A stretch of DNA of 64,000 nt, taken from assembly GCA_030695565.1 (NCBI GenBank), contig JAUYRZ010000027.1, forward strand, positions 179,538 to 243,537, read 5' to 3'. The DNA is from Archangium sp. GTDB taxonomy: Bacteria; Myxococcota; Myxococcia; Myxococcales; Myxococcaceae. The first letter of the stretch is position 1. The number at the start of each line of letters is the position of its first letter. Below the pieces are notes generated by a model. The model was not told the origin of the DNA. It saw only the letters and a list, made by a program, of their open reading frames with translations, and did no database searches. Both the position numbers and the translations under genes were made by a program. Below, in pieces: positions 52,908 through 60,466 of this stretch.

Positions 52908-53050
52908 TTGTCATGCATGCGCACTGGCCAACGAGCTCCTTCGCGACCAGCGCTCACCTGCCTCGCGCGGGAGCTCGATCGCGCTGGCGCGACCGGTTCT
53001 CGAGTCGTTCCGCTGACACATTGCCCGCGTCTGTTGGGTCCCCAGTCAAG

Positions 53051-53074
53051 CCACTCCCGCCAACCCGGGAGTGG
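53051..53074. terminator. Hairpin after the unknown gene
   Basis: A 9-bp perfect stem, CCACTCCCG at 53051-53059 and CGGGAGTGG at 53066-53074, 45 bp after the stop of the minus-strand gene at 53119. No clear T-run, so it may be a weak or Rho-assisted terminator. The rest of 52908-53118 shows no convincing gene. Confidence 0.45.
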
Positions 53075-53118
53075 TGCGCTCGGGCGAAGTGCCATGGTTT
53101 GAGTCGTTGGGCCGTCGC

Positions 53119-53694
53119 TCAGCGATCGAGTCGCTCCAACGCCAGGATGTAGTTCCCGTGACCGTTGTCGTCGTTCCATCCGTCGGTCTTGGCGACCGGA
53201 ACGAACGACTCCTTCGCCGAGTCTTGTGCCCTTGTTGTTCGTCCTGATGGATCCGTCACCTCCACCCAAGGTGTCGTCTCTCTCAGGATCTCTCGAACCA
53301 CCCACGTGTACGAAAGCAACGGCATGCCGACCACTTGCGACAAGTCCGCAGAATAGAAAAAGGGGTCAATGCCGAGATCGACGATTCCCTCGACGAAAGA
53401 TCCAACCGGCGCTGGAGCTGTCAGCTGAGATTGTTCGAAAATCATGAAGCGGCCAGCGTCGAGAACCCAGACGTTTGGTGCGCTGAACACCACTCGTGCG
53501 CGGATGCGATATCGACTTGCTTCGATGTGCTCTGCGAGAAGGGTCCCGCCTTGGACTGGTTGCAAGTCCGTCGCATGAAACTCGATGGCACATTCAGTTT
53601 CTTGGCCCAGCTCGAAGTCGCCGTAGTTGCCGTCCTGAATGATCCAGGACGCCATTCCGACCCGGAGCACCGTTCCTTCACCCGTGCTTTTCAT
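53119..53694 (-). CDS. Unknown soluble protein
   Basis: A 191-residue protein starting at the ATG at 53694 (MKSTGEGTVLRVGMASWIIQ). It opens with WIIQDGNYGDFELGQETEC, a motif reminiscent of uncharacterised immunity-like or metabolic proteins (recollection only). Rich in beta-strand-like segments (SRYRIRARVVFSAPNVWVL). Start overlaps the stop of the upstream gene. No signal peptide. Lies between hipBA and TruD with one other unknown gene. Function not recognised. Confidence 0.6.
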   Translation of the reverse strand: MKSTGEGTVLRVGMASWIIQDGNYGDFELGQETECAIEFHATDLQPVQGGTLLAEHIEASRYRIRARVVFSAPNVWVLDAGRFMIFEQSQLTAPAPVGSFVEGIVDLGIDPFFYSADLSQVVGMPLLSYTWVVREILRETTPWVEVTDPSGRTTRAQDSAKESFVPVAKTDGWNDDNGHGNYILALERLDR

Positions 53695-54131
53695 CACGCC
53701 TCGAAGAAGGTGACCGCTGCGTCCTCGATGCCAGACCCAAGCGACTCCGCGACCAAACCGTCCGGCCCAAGAGTTCGGGACCAGATCGCCGCGATGGTCC
53801 GCGCAGCCTCTGTCGCAACGATGTCGCTCGCCCCCCCTTGCAGAAGCGTTGAGATGTGCAGGTGGTTCATCACGCGTTGAATCTCGTGAGGTGCCGCGCC
53901 TGTGTTGACCCATTGCTCGTACGTCTTCACGGAGAAGCCGGACGCGAGGAATCGCAAGCCTTCGTGAACGACGAGGTCGGGGCTGAAGAGTGAGACGAAC
54001 CCAAAGAGGAGGTCAGGAGTGGCAACGAACCCGACGTAGTCGATCAGCGTGACCGCGCCGGGTTGAACTCCCGTCTGCGACCAGGCCGCAAAGTCTTTCA
54101 GTTCGCTCATCACCACGTCGTTTGGACGCAT
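53694..54131 (-). CDS. Unknown soluble protein
   Basis: A 145-residue protein starting at the ATG at 54131 (GTG 54134 is an alternative). A mixed sequence (KDFAAWSQTGVQPGAVTLID, LLFGFVSLFSPDLVVHEGLR, MNHLHISTLLQGGASD). No known domain recognised. The region immediately upstream is a dispersed repeat whose GGGGAGAGGGG end may act as ribosome-binding site. Coupled by TGATG overlap to the 191-residue gene. Confidence 0.6.
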   Translation of the reverse strand: MRPNDVVMSELKDFAAWSQTGVQPGAVTLIDYVGFVATPDLLFGFVSLFSPDLVVHEGLRFLASGFSVKTYEQWVNTGAAPHEIQRVMNHLHISTLLQGGASDIVATEAARTIAAIWSRTLGPDGLVAESLGSGIEDAAVTFFEA

Positions 54132-54136
54132 CACTC

Positions 54137-54173
54137 GCCCCTCTCCCCAACCTCTCCCCGGAGGGGAGAGGGA
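54137..54173. repeat. Dispersed palindromic repeat, copy 10
   Basis: GCCCCTCTCCCCAACCTCTC arm, then CCCGGAGGGGAGAGGGA. It lies between truD and the unknown gene at 53694, and on the minus strand its right end precedes that gene's start. Confidence 0.85.
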
Positions 54174-54176
54174 GCC

Positions 54177-55196
54177 TCAGTTCTTCAACAGCTCGCGTAG
54201 CAGCACCGTCGCGTAGCTGCCGGCGGGGAGCGAGAACTTGAGTTCGAGTGCGTCGCCCCGAGGCACTGCGCTCTCCAGCTGCATCGCGATTCGCAGCAGT
54301 CGTCGGGCGCCCATCGTCTCGTTGCCGCCGGCGACGAAGAGCTCTCGGGTGACACCTTCGTCAGCGAGCACGGCTTCTTCGAGCGCATCGACCACGCCTT
54401 CAGGCCTTCGCATCTCCGGCCCGAAGAGAGGACCCGTCGGGCTTACTTCCAGGGAATCCACCCGCGGCTGATCGACGATCGGATCGGCGCAGATGAACTC
54501 GCCACCCGTGACGTTCTTCTTGAGCACATCGCCCCGCAACGCCGTCGCGAACGTGCCGGCCTCGAGCCTGCGCGCGAGCACTCGATTGAACAGATCGCTC
54601 TGGTACGCCGAGAGGAACAACTTCCGCTCGAACCGATCGCGATGCCGCCCACCCGCCTGAAGGATCCGCTTTCCCTTCTCCGCGTTGTCGCCGCCGATGC
54701 CGAAGCGCTGCTCACCGAAGAAGTTGGGAATGCCCAGCTTCACCAGCCGCGCGAGCGTCTGCTGTGCGACGTCGTGATCCTTCACCCCTCGCACCATCAA
54801 GGTGAACTTGTTGCCGTGAAGGTGGCCGCCCTTGAGCTTGTTGCGATGCCGCGCGGTCCTCAGCACGGTGACGCCCTCCATCACGAAGGTGGCGAGCTTC
54901 GGCTCGACGAACCGCGCCGGCGCGCACAGGTACTGCCGCGTGATGGCCTGGCGATCTTTCAGGCCCGCCCAGCTCACGTCTTTCTCGTTCATCCCGCAGT
55001 GCTGCGCGAGCGCCTTGGCCACGTCCTGGGTCGAGCGGCCGCGCTTCTCGATCCACAGATAGAGGTGTTCGCAGTCCTGCTCGCCCGAAGGCTCGTACGC
55101 GGGGATCTCTTCGACCACGAAATCTTCAGGCGTGCCTTTGAACGTGCCGCCGCAGCCCGGGAGATCAGCCGTCAAGGTCGGGAGCAACATGGTCAC
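54177..55196 (-). CDS. truD: tRNA pseudouridine(13) synthase
   Basis: A 339-residue enzyme (GTG 55196; ATG 55190 is close) that makes pseudouridine 13 in some tRNAs. The TruD family catalytic Asp lies in SWAGLKDRQAITRQYL. Other markers are FVVEEIPAYEPSGE, RHRNKLKGGHLHGNKF and IPNFFGEQRFGIGGDN. Length fits the family. The GTG overlaps the stop of the DUF4388 gene upstream by 4 bp. Confidence 0.92.
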   Translation of the reverse strand: MTMLLPTLTADLPGCGGTFKGTPEDFVVEEIPAYEPSGEQDCEHLYLWIEKRGRSTQDVAKALAQHCGMNEKDVSWAGLKDRQAITRQYLCAPARFVEPKLATFVMEGVTVLRTARHRNKLKGGHLHGNKFTLMVRGVKDHDVAQQTLARLVKLGIPNFFGEQRFGIGGDNAEKGKRILQAGGRHRDRFERKLFLSAYQSDLFNRVLARRLEAGTFATALRGDVLKKNVTGGEFICADPIVDQPRVDSLEVSPTGPLFGPEMRRPEGVVDALEEAVLADEGVTRELFVAGGNETMGARRLLRIAMQLESAVPRGDALELKFSLPAGSYATVLLRELLKN

Positions 55197-56536
55197 TTCG
55201 GTTCGAGCGCGGCCAGATGCTCTTTGACCCGGCGCGCGAGCTCTTCATCGGCGGCCGACTCGAGCAGCTCGCCGGCCTGGAAGAGCAGAAAGAACATCAC
55301 ATCGGAGAGCGCTTGCTTGAGCGAGCTGAGCGGCTCGGCGCCCAGGTGACCTTCGGCGCTGAGCTGCGCGTACTTCTCGATGAGCTCGGCTGATTCGAGC
55401 ATGCCGTCGTCGCCGAACGCCATGCCGTTGAGCACGGGCGAGGTCGACACGCCGTTGCCCTTGAGCGCCGCGTTGGCCGAGGTGAGGAACGGGTCGAGCG
55501 TGCCGCGCGCGGCCACTTCGTCGCGCACCTCACGGAAGATGGTGTTGAACACGCCGACCACCATCTCCACCGAGAGCACCACCGCCCTGGGCGCGGCGGG
55601 CGGGGCAGGGCGCTTCGCAGCCACCGGGGCGATGTCGATCGACGAGTTGGTGGAAGCCGCAGGCGCCGCACCCGGCGTCTCGGCGACCTTCACCAGGCCC
55701 ATCTCCATCAGGTGATGCACGATGCGCGTGGCGTCGAACTCGGAGAAGCGCGCGAGCTGGCCGACCTCGATCACCGTGCGCTGGCCATCGACGTACGCGA
55801 GCACCGCCGTCTCTTCAGGCTCGATCTCGTCTTCCGGCTGCTTGCGCGGCAGCACGTACATGCGCCCGTGCGGGATGCGCTTTCGGAACTGGGTCAGCTC
55901 GTCGATCTTCCGGATGCTGTCCATCAGCAGGCCGTTCATCGACAGCGAGAGGTTGTGCGTCAGCGCCTTCTCGTCGATCTCCTGATCGATGAGCGCGAAC
56001 GCGCCCTCTTTGCTCAGCATGATCCCGTGGAAGATCTCGCTGATCTGTTCATTGAGGCACTTGTAGAGATCGTGCGCCTTGATGAGGCCGCGTTCGACCA
56101 GCGCCTTGCCGATGCGGGAAGGCGGCGCTTCGGCGAGCACCTTCTCCAGCGCGACGCGGGTGACGTACCCCATGCGCACCATCACCTCGCCGATGCGATC
56201 GCCTGATGAATCGCTGGCGGCCGAGCGCACGTCGCCGTCTTTGAGCAGCAGGCTGCGTTCACCCGAAGGCGCGGTGACCCGCAGCACGCCCGTCCACCGC
56301 GACTGACCCAGAAACGCGATCAGATCCGCGAGGTGAAACGCGCCGCAGTCACCCGAGAGCACCACCCGCGGTCGGACCTCCTGCATGCCGCCCTGGGCCG
56401 GGCTGCGCAGCAGCAGAATCCAATCGGGCGAGGTGTTCTGCAGCCGGAAGTAGCCGGTGCGGCCGCTCAGCGGCGAGCCTCCTCCGTCTGCAGGGGCCAA
56501 CCAGCCACGAGCATCGACGAGGAATCGCGCGTCCAA
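55193..56536 (-). CDS. DUF4388-domain protein
   Basis: A 447-residue protein. The N-terminal ~250 residues resemble DUF4388/PatA-N domains (GAFHLADLIAFLGQSRWTGV, IGKALVERGLIKAHDLYKCL). The middle has MGLVKVAETPGAAPA. A helical C-terminal part follows (ALSDVMFFLLFQAGELLESA). DUF4388 domains occur in myxobacterial and cyanobacterial signalling proteins. Mechanism is unknown. Followed by truD with a 4-bp overlap; preceded by the DsbA-like gene. Confidence 0.78.
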   Translation of the reverse strand: MDARFLVDARGWLAPADGGGSPLSGRTGYFRLQNTSPDWILLLRSPAQGGMQEVRPRVVLSGDCGAFHLADLIAFLGQSRWTGVLRVTAPSGERSLLLKDGDVRSAASDSSGDRIGEVMVRMGYVTRVALEKVLAEAPPSRIGKALVERGLIKAHDLYKCLNEQISEIFHGIMLSKEGAFALIDQEIDEKALTHNLSLSMNGLLMDSIRKIDELTQFRKRIPHGRMYVLPRKQPEDEIEPEETAVLAYVDGQRTVIEVGQLARFSEFDATRIVHHLMEMGLVKVAETPGAAPAASTNSSIDIAPVAAKRPAPPAAPRAVVLSVEMVVGVFNTIFREVRDEVAARGTLDPFLTSANAALKGNGVSTSPVLNGMAFGDDGMLESAELIEKYAQLSAEGHLGAEPLSSLKQALSDVMFFLLFQAGELLESAADEELARRVKEHLAALEPK

Positions 56537-56538
56537 GG

Positions 56539-57429
56539 TCAGTTCGAGGGCCAGGCGCTGTTGCCAGTCACCCAGTCGAGCTCGTCATCGACCGCCAGTG
56601 AGAGGGACTCAGCGTTCAGGCCGAGGTTGTACTTGCGGCCGTTGACGTAGATCGACGGGGTGGAGTCGACGCTGGCCTTCTTGCCGGCCTCCTTCATCGA
56701 CTCGATCTCCTCGAGGTACTTCTTGGCCACCACCGCCTTCTCGAAGGCCTTCACGTCGAGCCCCTGCTTGGCGAGCAACGAACGAATGAACTCTTCGGAG
56801 ATGGACAGCTGGTTGTCGAACAGCGCGTCGTGCAGCTGCCAGAACTTGCCCGCGTCGCGCGCGAACAAGGCGGCTTGACCTGCGTACACCGCGTTGGCGT
56901 GCATGGGGAGCGGGTAGGCCATCCAGCAGAAACGCACCGTGGGGCGGCTCCTGGCGTAGTCTTCGAGAATCGGGCGGGCGGCGGCGCAGGCCGGGCACTC
57001 GAAGTCGCTGAACTCGACCAGGGTGACCTTCGCGTCTTTGGGCCCCACGCACTGGCGGTCATCGGGCTTGAAGGTCGCCCGGCTCTTGTTGAAGCCCTGA
57101 TTGTAGCGGCTCAGGGTCACGATGATTTCGCTCGCAGCCGAACCGTCGGCGGCCATCGTCGCGCCCAGGCCCACCAGGCGGCGGGTGTGTTTGCAGGCGT
57201 CACCCTTCTTCAAGGAGGCCAGCAGGGTGAGCGGGCGGCCGCAGTAGTCGAACTCGTCGGTCAACACGCTGACCAGCTCGCGTTTGGCGGGGGCGGGCAG
57301 CCGGTTGAAGTCGAAGCCGGGCACGCCTTCGAGCACCCGGGCGGGGTCGGTTTGAGCCAGCGCGACGCCAGAAGTGAGCAGCAACGCCGTCGCCGCCAGC
57401 GCCAGGGATTTCGCGAGGAGGTGCGCCAC
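56539..57429 (-). CDS. DsbA-like thioredoxin-fold protein, exported
   Basis: A 296-residue protein starting at a GTG at 57429. The signal peptide reads KSLALAATALLLTSGVALAQ. The thioredoxin-fold domain has the redox site FSDFECPACAAARPILEDYA (C-P-A-C) and the cis-Pro region DSTPSIYVNGRKYN. The ~120-residue N-terminal part contains two further Cys (FDYCGRPL, GDACKH). It is probably a periplasmic disulfide exchange protein. It ends 2 bp before the DUF4388 gene and diverges from the asparaginase. Confidence 0.82.
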   Translation of the reverse strand: MAHLLAKSLALAATALLLTSGVALAQTDPARVLEGVPGFDFNRLPAPAKRELVSVLTDEFDYCGRPLTLLASLKKGDACKHTRRLVGLGATMAADGSAASEIIVTLSRYNQGFNKSRATFKPDDRQCVGPKDAKVTLVEFSDFECPACAAARPILEDYARSRPTVRFCWMAYPLPMHANAVYAGQAALFARDAGKFWQLHDALFDNQLSISEEFIRSLLAKQGLDVKAFEKAVVAKKYLEEIESMKEAGKKASVDSTPSIYVNGRKYNLGLNAESLSLAVDDELDWVTGNSAWPSN

Positions 57430-57493
57430 GATGCGAGTCGTTGTAGCCACCGGGTGCTGGCTTGTAAAGGAACGCAGATCGCTGGAACTCCCC

Positions 57494-58480
57494 ATGAAAA
57501 AAATCCTCCTGGTGCACACCGGCGGCACGCTCGGCATGTCGGGCCGCCGCCCTGATGCGCTCAAGCCCGGCTCTTTCTTTCGCACTGTCCGCGAGCGCGT
57601 GCCCGAACTAACGGAGCTGGCGAGCCTCGAATTCGAGGTCTTCAGCAACATCGACTCCTGCGAGATGCAGCCCGAGCTGTGGAGCAAGCTGGCCGAGCGG
57701 CTGGCCAAGCGGCTGCCCGAGTTCGATGGCGCGGTGGTCACCCACGGCACCGACACCCTGGCCGAGACCGCCTGCGCGTTGTCGTTCATGCTGCCGGGGC
57801 TCAAGAAGCCGGTGGTGCTGACCGGCGCGCAGAGGCCGCTGGGCGAGATCCGCTCCGATGCGCGCTTGAACCTCATCGACGCGGTGACCTCGGCGATTCA
57901 CGGGCCGCGGGAAGTCACCGTCTGTTTCGACTCCCATCTCTATCGGGGCAACCGGGTGAGGAAGGTGTCGATCGCCGAATACGATGCCTTCGACAGCCCC
58001 AATCACCCGGTGCTGGGCACGTTGGGGGTCGACGCGCGGTTCTCCGAAGGGGTGGCCTGGGAGGGTCGGTTCAAACTCACCGCCCAGCTCGATCCCCGGG
58101 TGTTCCTGCTGCGCATTTTCCCCGGGTTGGACCCGGCGATCCCGATGGCCATCCTTCCTCGAGTAAAAGGGTTGGTGGTGGAAGCGTACGGAGCGGGTAA
58201 CTTCCCCTCCTCGAAAGAACTGGGGAGGTCGCTCACGCCCATCTTCGAGCGGGCAAAGGATCTGGGGGTTCCGGTGTTGGTCGTCAGCCAGGCCCATCGC
58301 AACGGGGTGGACCTGTCTCAGTACGAGTCGGGCAACGCGGCGCGCACCCATGGCGCCATCAGCGGTGGAGATATGACCGTGTCGGCAGCAGTGGTGAAGA
58401 TGATGCACGGACTGGCAAATCACTCGGGTGACGCGTTGCGCAAGTACCTCGAGCGATCTGTGGCAGGTGAACGGACGTGA
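57494..58480 (+). CDS. L-asparaginase
   Basis: A 328-residue type I-like asparaginase (ATG 57494). Catalytic Thr residues lie in LLVHTGGTLGMSG and VVTHGTDTLAETA. Further markers are VVLTGAQRPLGEIRSDARLN and GLVVEAYGAGNFP. It hydrolyses asparagine to aspartate. No signal peptide, so cytoplasmic. Starts 64 bp from the divergent DsbA-like gene. It is followed 45 bp later by the FHA-GGDEF gene. Confidence 0.9.
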   Translation: MKKILLVHTGGTLGMSGRRPDALKPGSFFRTVRERVPELTELASLEFEVFSNIDSCEMQPELWSKLAERLAKRLPEFDGAVVTHGTDTLAETACALSFMLPGLKKPVVLTGAQRPLGEIRSDARLNLIDAVTSAIHGPREVTVCFDSHLYRGNRVRKVSIAEYDAFDSPNHPVLGTLGVDARFSEGVAWEGRFKLTAQLDPRVFLLRIFPGLDPAIPMAILPRVKGLVVEAYGAGNFPSSKELGRSLTPIFERAKDLGVPVLVVSQAHRNGVDLSQYESGNAARTHGAISGGDMTVSAAVVKMMHGLANHSGDALRKYLERSVAGERT

Positions 58481-58525
58481 GTGCTAGCGTCCCCCCAGCA
58501 ATGCGGCACTCCGCACAGGCGATCG

Positions 58526-59440
58526 ATGGCTGAGGACAAGACAGCGGTACATAAGATCAGCGATCTGCTCGGCGAGAGCAAAGCGGTAGCCAACGCTTAC
58601 CTGATCATCATCAGCGCCAAGTCGGCAGCGACGATTGGCAAGATGCTCAAACTCGACAAGGGCGAGTTCGTGATGGGCCGTGCGCCCGACACGCAGCTCC
58701 AGGTCGAAGACGACGGCATCAGCCGCAAGCACTGCAAGATCACCATGGCGCCGAACGGGCACTTTCAGCTCGTCGATCTCGGCTCGACCAACGGCACCTT
58801 TCTCAACGGCATCAAGGTGAACGTGGCCACCCTGCAGGACGGCGACAAGATCCAGATTGGCGCCAACTCGGTGGTGAAGTTCTCCATCCAGGATCAGCTT
58901 GAGGAGCAGTACCAGCGCTCCATCTACGAGAGCGCCACGCGCGACGGCCTGACTCGCATCTTCAACAAGAAGTACTTCCTCGACACGCTGCGGAAAGAGT
59001 TCGCGTACTGCCTGCGCCACCGCGTGCCGCTCTCGATGGTGATGCTCGACATCGATCACTTCAAGAAGATCAACGACACCTACGGTCACCCCGCGGGCGA
59101 CTACGTGCTGCAGAAGGTGGCGGCGAAGGTGGCCGAGACCGTGCGGCAGGAAGACCTGTTCGCGCGCTACGGCGGTGAAGAGTTCGCGCTCATGCTGCGT
59201 GAGTCGGCTTCGGAGAAGTCGATCCGCTGCGCTGAACGCTGCCGCCGCGCCGTCGATGGTTCGGAGTTCGTCTTTAACGGCACGCCCATTCACGTGACCA
59301 TCAGCCTGGGCGTGGCGACCGTGCTCGATTCAGACTTCGCGCAGCCGGAAGATCTGATCGCCGCGGCCGACAAGTACCTCTACCGCGCCAAGAAGGGCGG
59401 CCGGAACCGGGTCGACGCGATGGAGCTGAGCGGCCCGTAA
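58526..59440 (+). CDS. FHA-GGDEF diguanylate cyclase
   Basis: A 304-residue protein starting at the ATG at 58526. N-terminal FHA domain: FVMGRAPDTQLQVEDDGISR, then SRKHCKI and GSTNGTFLNGIK. The C-terminal GGDEF domain is active by sequence: ARYGGEEFALML carries the GGEEF site and RQED lies 5 residues upstream, an allosteric I-site. ISLGVATV and YRAKKGGRNRV complete it. It should make c-di-GMP, with FHA binding a phosphothreonine peptide as input, a plausible link to the Ser/Thr kinase in the window (inference). Confidence 0.9.
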   Translation: MAEDKTAVHKISDLLGESKAVANAYLIIISAKSAATIGKMLKLDKGEFVMGRAPDTQLQVEDDGISRKHCKITMAPNGHFQLVDLGSTNGTFLNGIKVNVATLQDGDKIQIGANSVVKFSIQDQLEEQYQRSIYESATRDGLTRIFNKKYFLDTLRKEFAYCLRHRVPLSMVMLDIDHFKKINDTYGHPAGDYVLQKVAAKVAETVRQEDLFARYGGEEFALMLRESASEKSIRCAERCRRAVDGSEFVFNGTPIHVTISLGVATVLDSDFAQPEDLIAAADKYLYRAKKGGRNRVDAMELSGP

Positions 59441-59450
59441 CCGCTGAACT

Positions 59451-59489
59451 CCCTCTCCCTTCGGGAGAGACGGGGTCGGGGTGAGGGTC
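59451..59489. repeat. Dispersed palindromic repeat, copy 11
   Basis: CCCTCTCCCTTCGGGAGAG, then ACGGGGTCGGGGTGAGGGTC. In the 111-bp gap after the FHA-GGDEF stop. Confidence 0.8.
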
Positions 59490-59540
59490 TCGTCACCGCT
59501 CCTTACCCGTCGCTCAGCTGCGAAATCTTTTTTGAGGAAA

Positions 59541-59577
59541 GGCCCTCACCCTCACCCTCTTCCAGAGGGAGAGGGGA
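59541..59577. repeat. Dispersed palindromic repeat, copy 12
   Basis: GGCCCTCACCCTCACCCTC, then TTCCAGAGGGAGAGGGGATC. It covers the 3' end of the degenerate GGDEF gene and supplies its tail IPSPSGRG and stop. Inverted relative to copy 11. Confidence 0.8.
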
Positions 59578-60466
59578 TCTGGGGCGGGAGCGGGGCGCCC
59601 ACCGGCGTCGGGCTCGCCTCGATGGTCGGCGTGACGAACTCCACCCGGTTGCCGCCGCGTGACATCGCCGCGGTCAAGCCGTCTTGCGCCTGGCGAACGA
59701 GATCCGAGAAGCCGTACTCGCGGCCCGGCTCACCGGCCGCCACGCCGACGGAGATGGTGGGGTGCAGCACGGTGTCGCCCGCCTGCAGCGTCGCCCTCGC
59801 CACGCGCTCACAGATGCGGCGCGCGACGATGAGCGAACCTGCGAGATCGGTGTGCGGCATCAAGAGCAGCACGCGGTCAGCCGACTGCTGCACGGGATAG
59901 TCGGTGTCACGCAGCGAACGTCGAATGGCCAGCGCGAGGCCACCCATCAGCTGGGTCTGCAGCTCGGGGTCCATCCGCCCGGAGATCGGATCGAAGGCCA
60001 CCAGCGCCAACGCGAGCGGGAAGCCGTAGCGGCGCGCCCGCTTCACCTCGACGAAGAGCACCTCTTTGAAATGGGCGAACGTGTAGAAACTGGTGGTGAG
60101 GTCGAGAATGCCTTCACCCGGCCGGGGCGCAGGAGCCGCGGTGGTGGTGGGCTTCTGTCGCTCGGCCAGCCGCACCTTCAGATCGTTCGGAGAGACGGGC
60201 AGCGGCAACACCCCGTCGGCCCACGGCGCCTTGAAGCCCTTGGCCTGGCCCGCGAAGAGCACGGCCTCCGGCGCGTGACGGCGCACCTCGCGCGCGACCC
60301 GGGTGGGGCTCTTGAGTGAGCCACCGAGCACGACCAGTTGTTCGCGGCCCAGCTGCTCCGGCTCGCGCGCGGCAGACACCTTGAGGCCGGCTTTCTTCAA
60401 CGCGTCGGCGACGGCCTTGTAGCGCGCGGCGTTGGGCTCGATGACGGCGGCCAGCTTGATGGTCAT
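59552..60466 (-). CDS. Pseudo-receiver plus degenerate GGDEF protein with intact I-site
   Basis: A 304-residue protein. The N-terminal ~110 residues look like a receiver domain without the phosphoacceptor Asp (LAAVIEPNAARYKAVADALK, EQLVVLGGSL). The C-terminal domain has the GGDEF-like fold, but the GG(D/E)EF position reads S-A-D-R-V (PVQQSADRVLLLMPHT). Exactly five residues upstream is R-D-T-D, matching the R-x-x-D I-site. The catalytic site is thus lost while c-di-GMP binding may be kept. The C-terminus (IPSPSGRG) comes from a dispersed repeat. Convergent with the active FHA-GGDEF gene. Confidence 0.75.
   Translation of the reverse strand: MTIKLAAVIEPNAARYKAVADALKKAGLKVSAAREPEQLGREQLVVLGGSLKSPTRVAREVRRHAPEAVLFAGQAKGFKAPWADGVLPLPVSPNDLKVRLAERQKPTTTAAPAPRPGEGILDLTTSFYTFAHFKEVLFVEVKRARRYGFPLALALVAFDPISGRMDPELQTQLMGGLALAIRRSLRDTDYPVQQSADRVLLLMPHTDLAGSLIVARRICERVARATLQAGDTVLHPTISVGVAAGEPGREYGFSDLVRQAQDGLTAAMSRGGNRVEFVTPTIEASPTPVGAPLPPQIPSPSGRG

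Noticed and set aside
52860..53102. An 80-codon plus-strand frame facing hipB
   Set aside because: No motif, overlaps the operator and hairpin, and its composition is unremarkable.
53335..53880. A 181-codon plus-strand frame
   Set aside because: Antisense to the coupled unknown genes at 53119-54131, whose overlapping TGATG and ribosome-binding context are more convincing.
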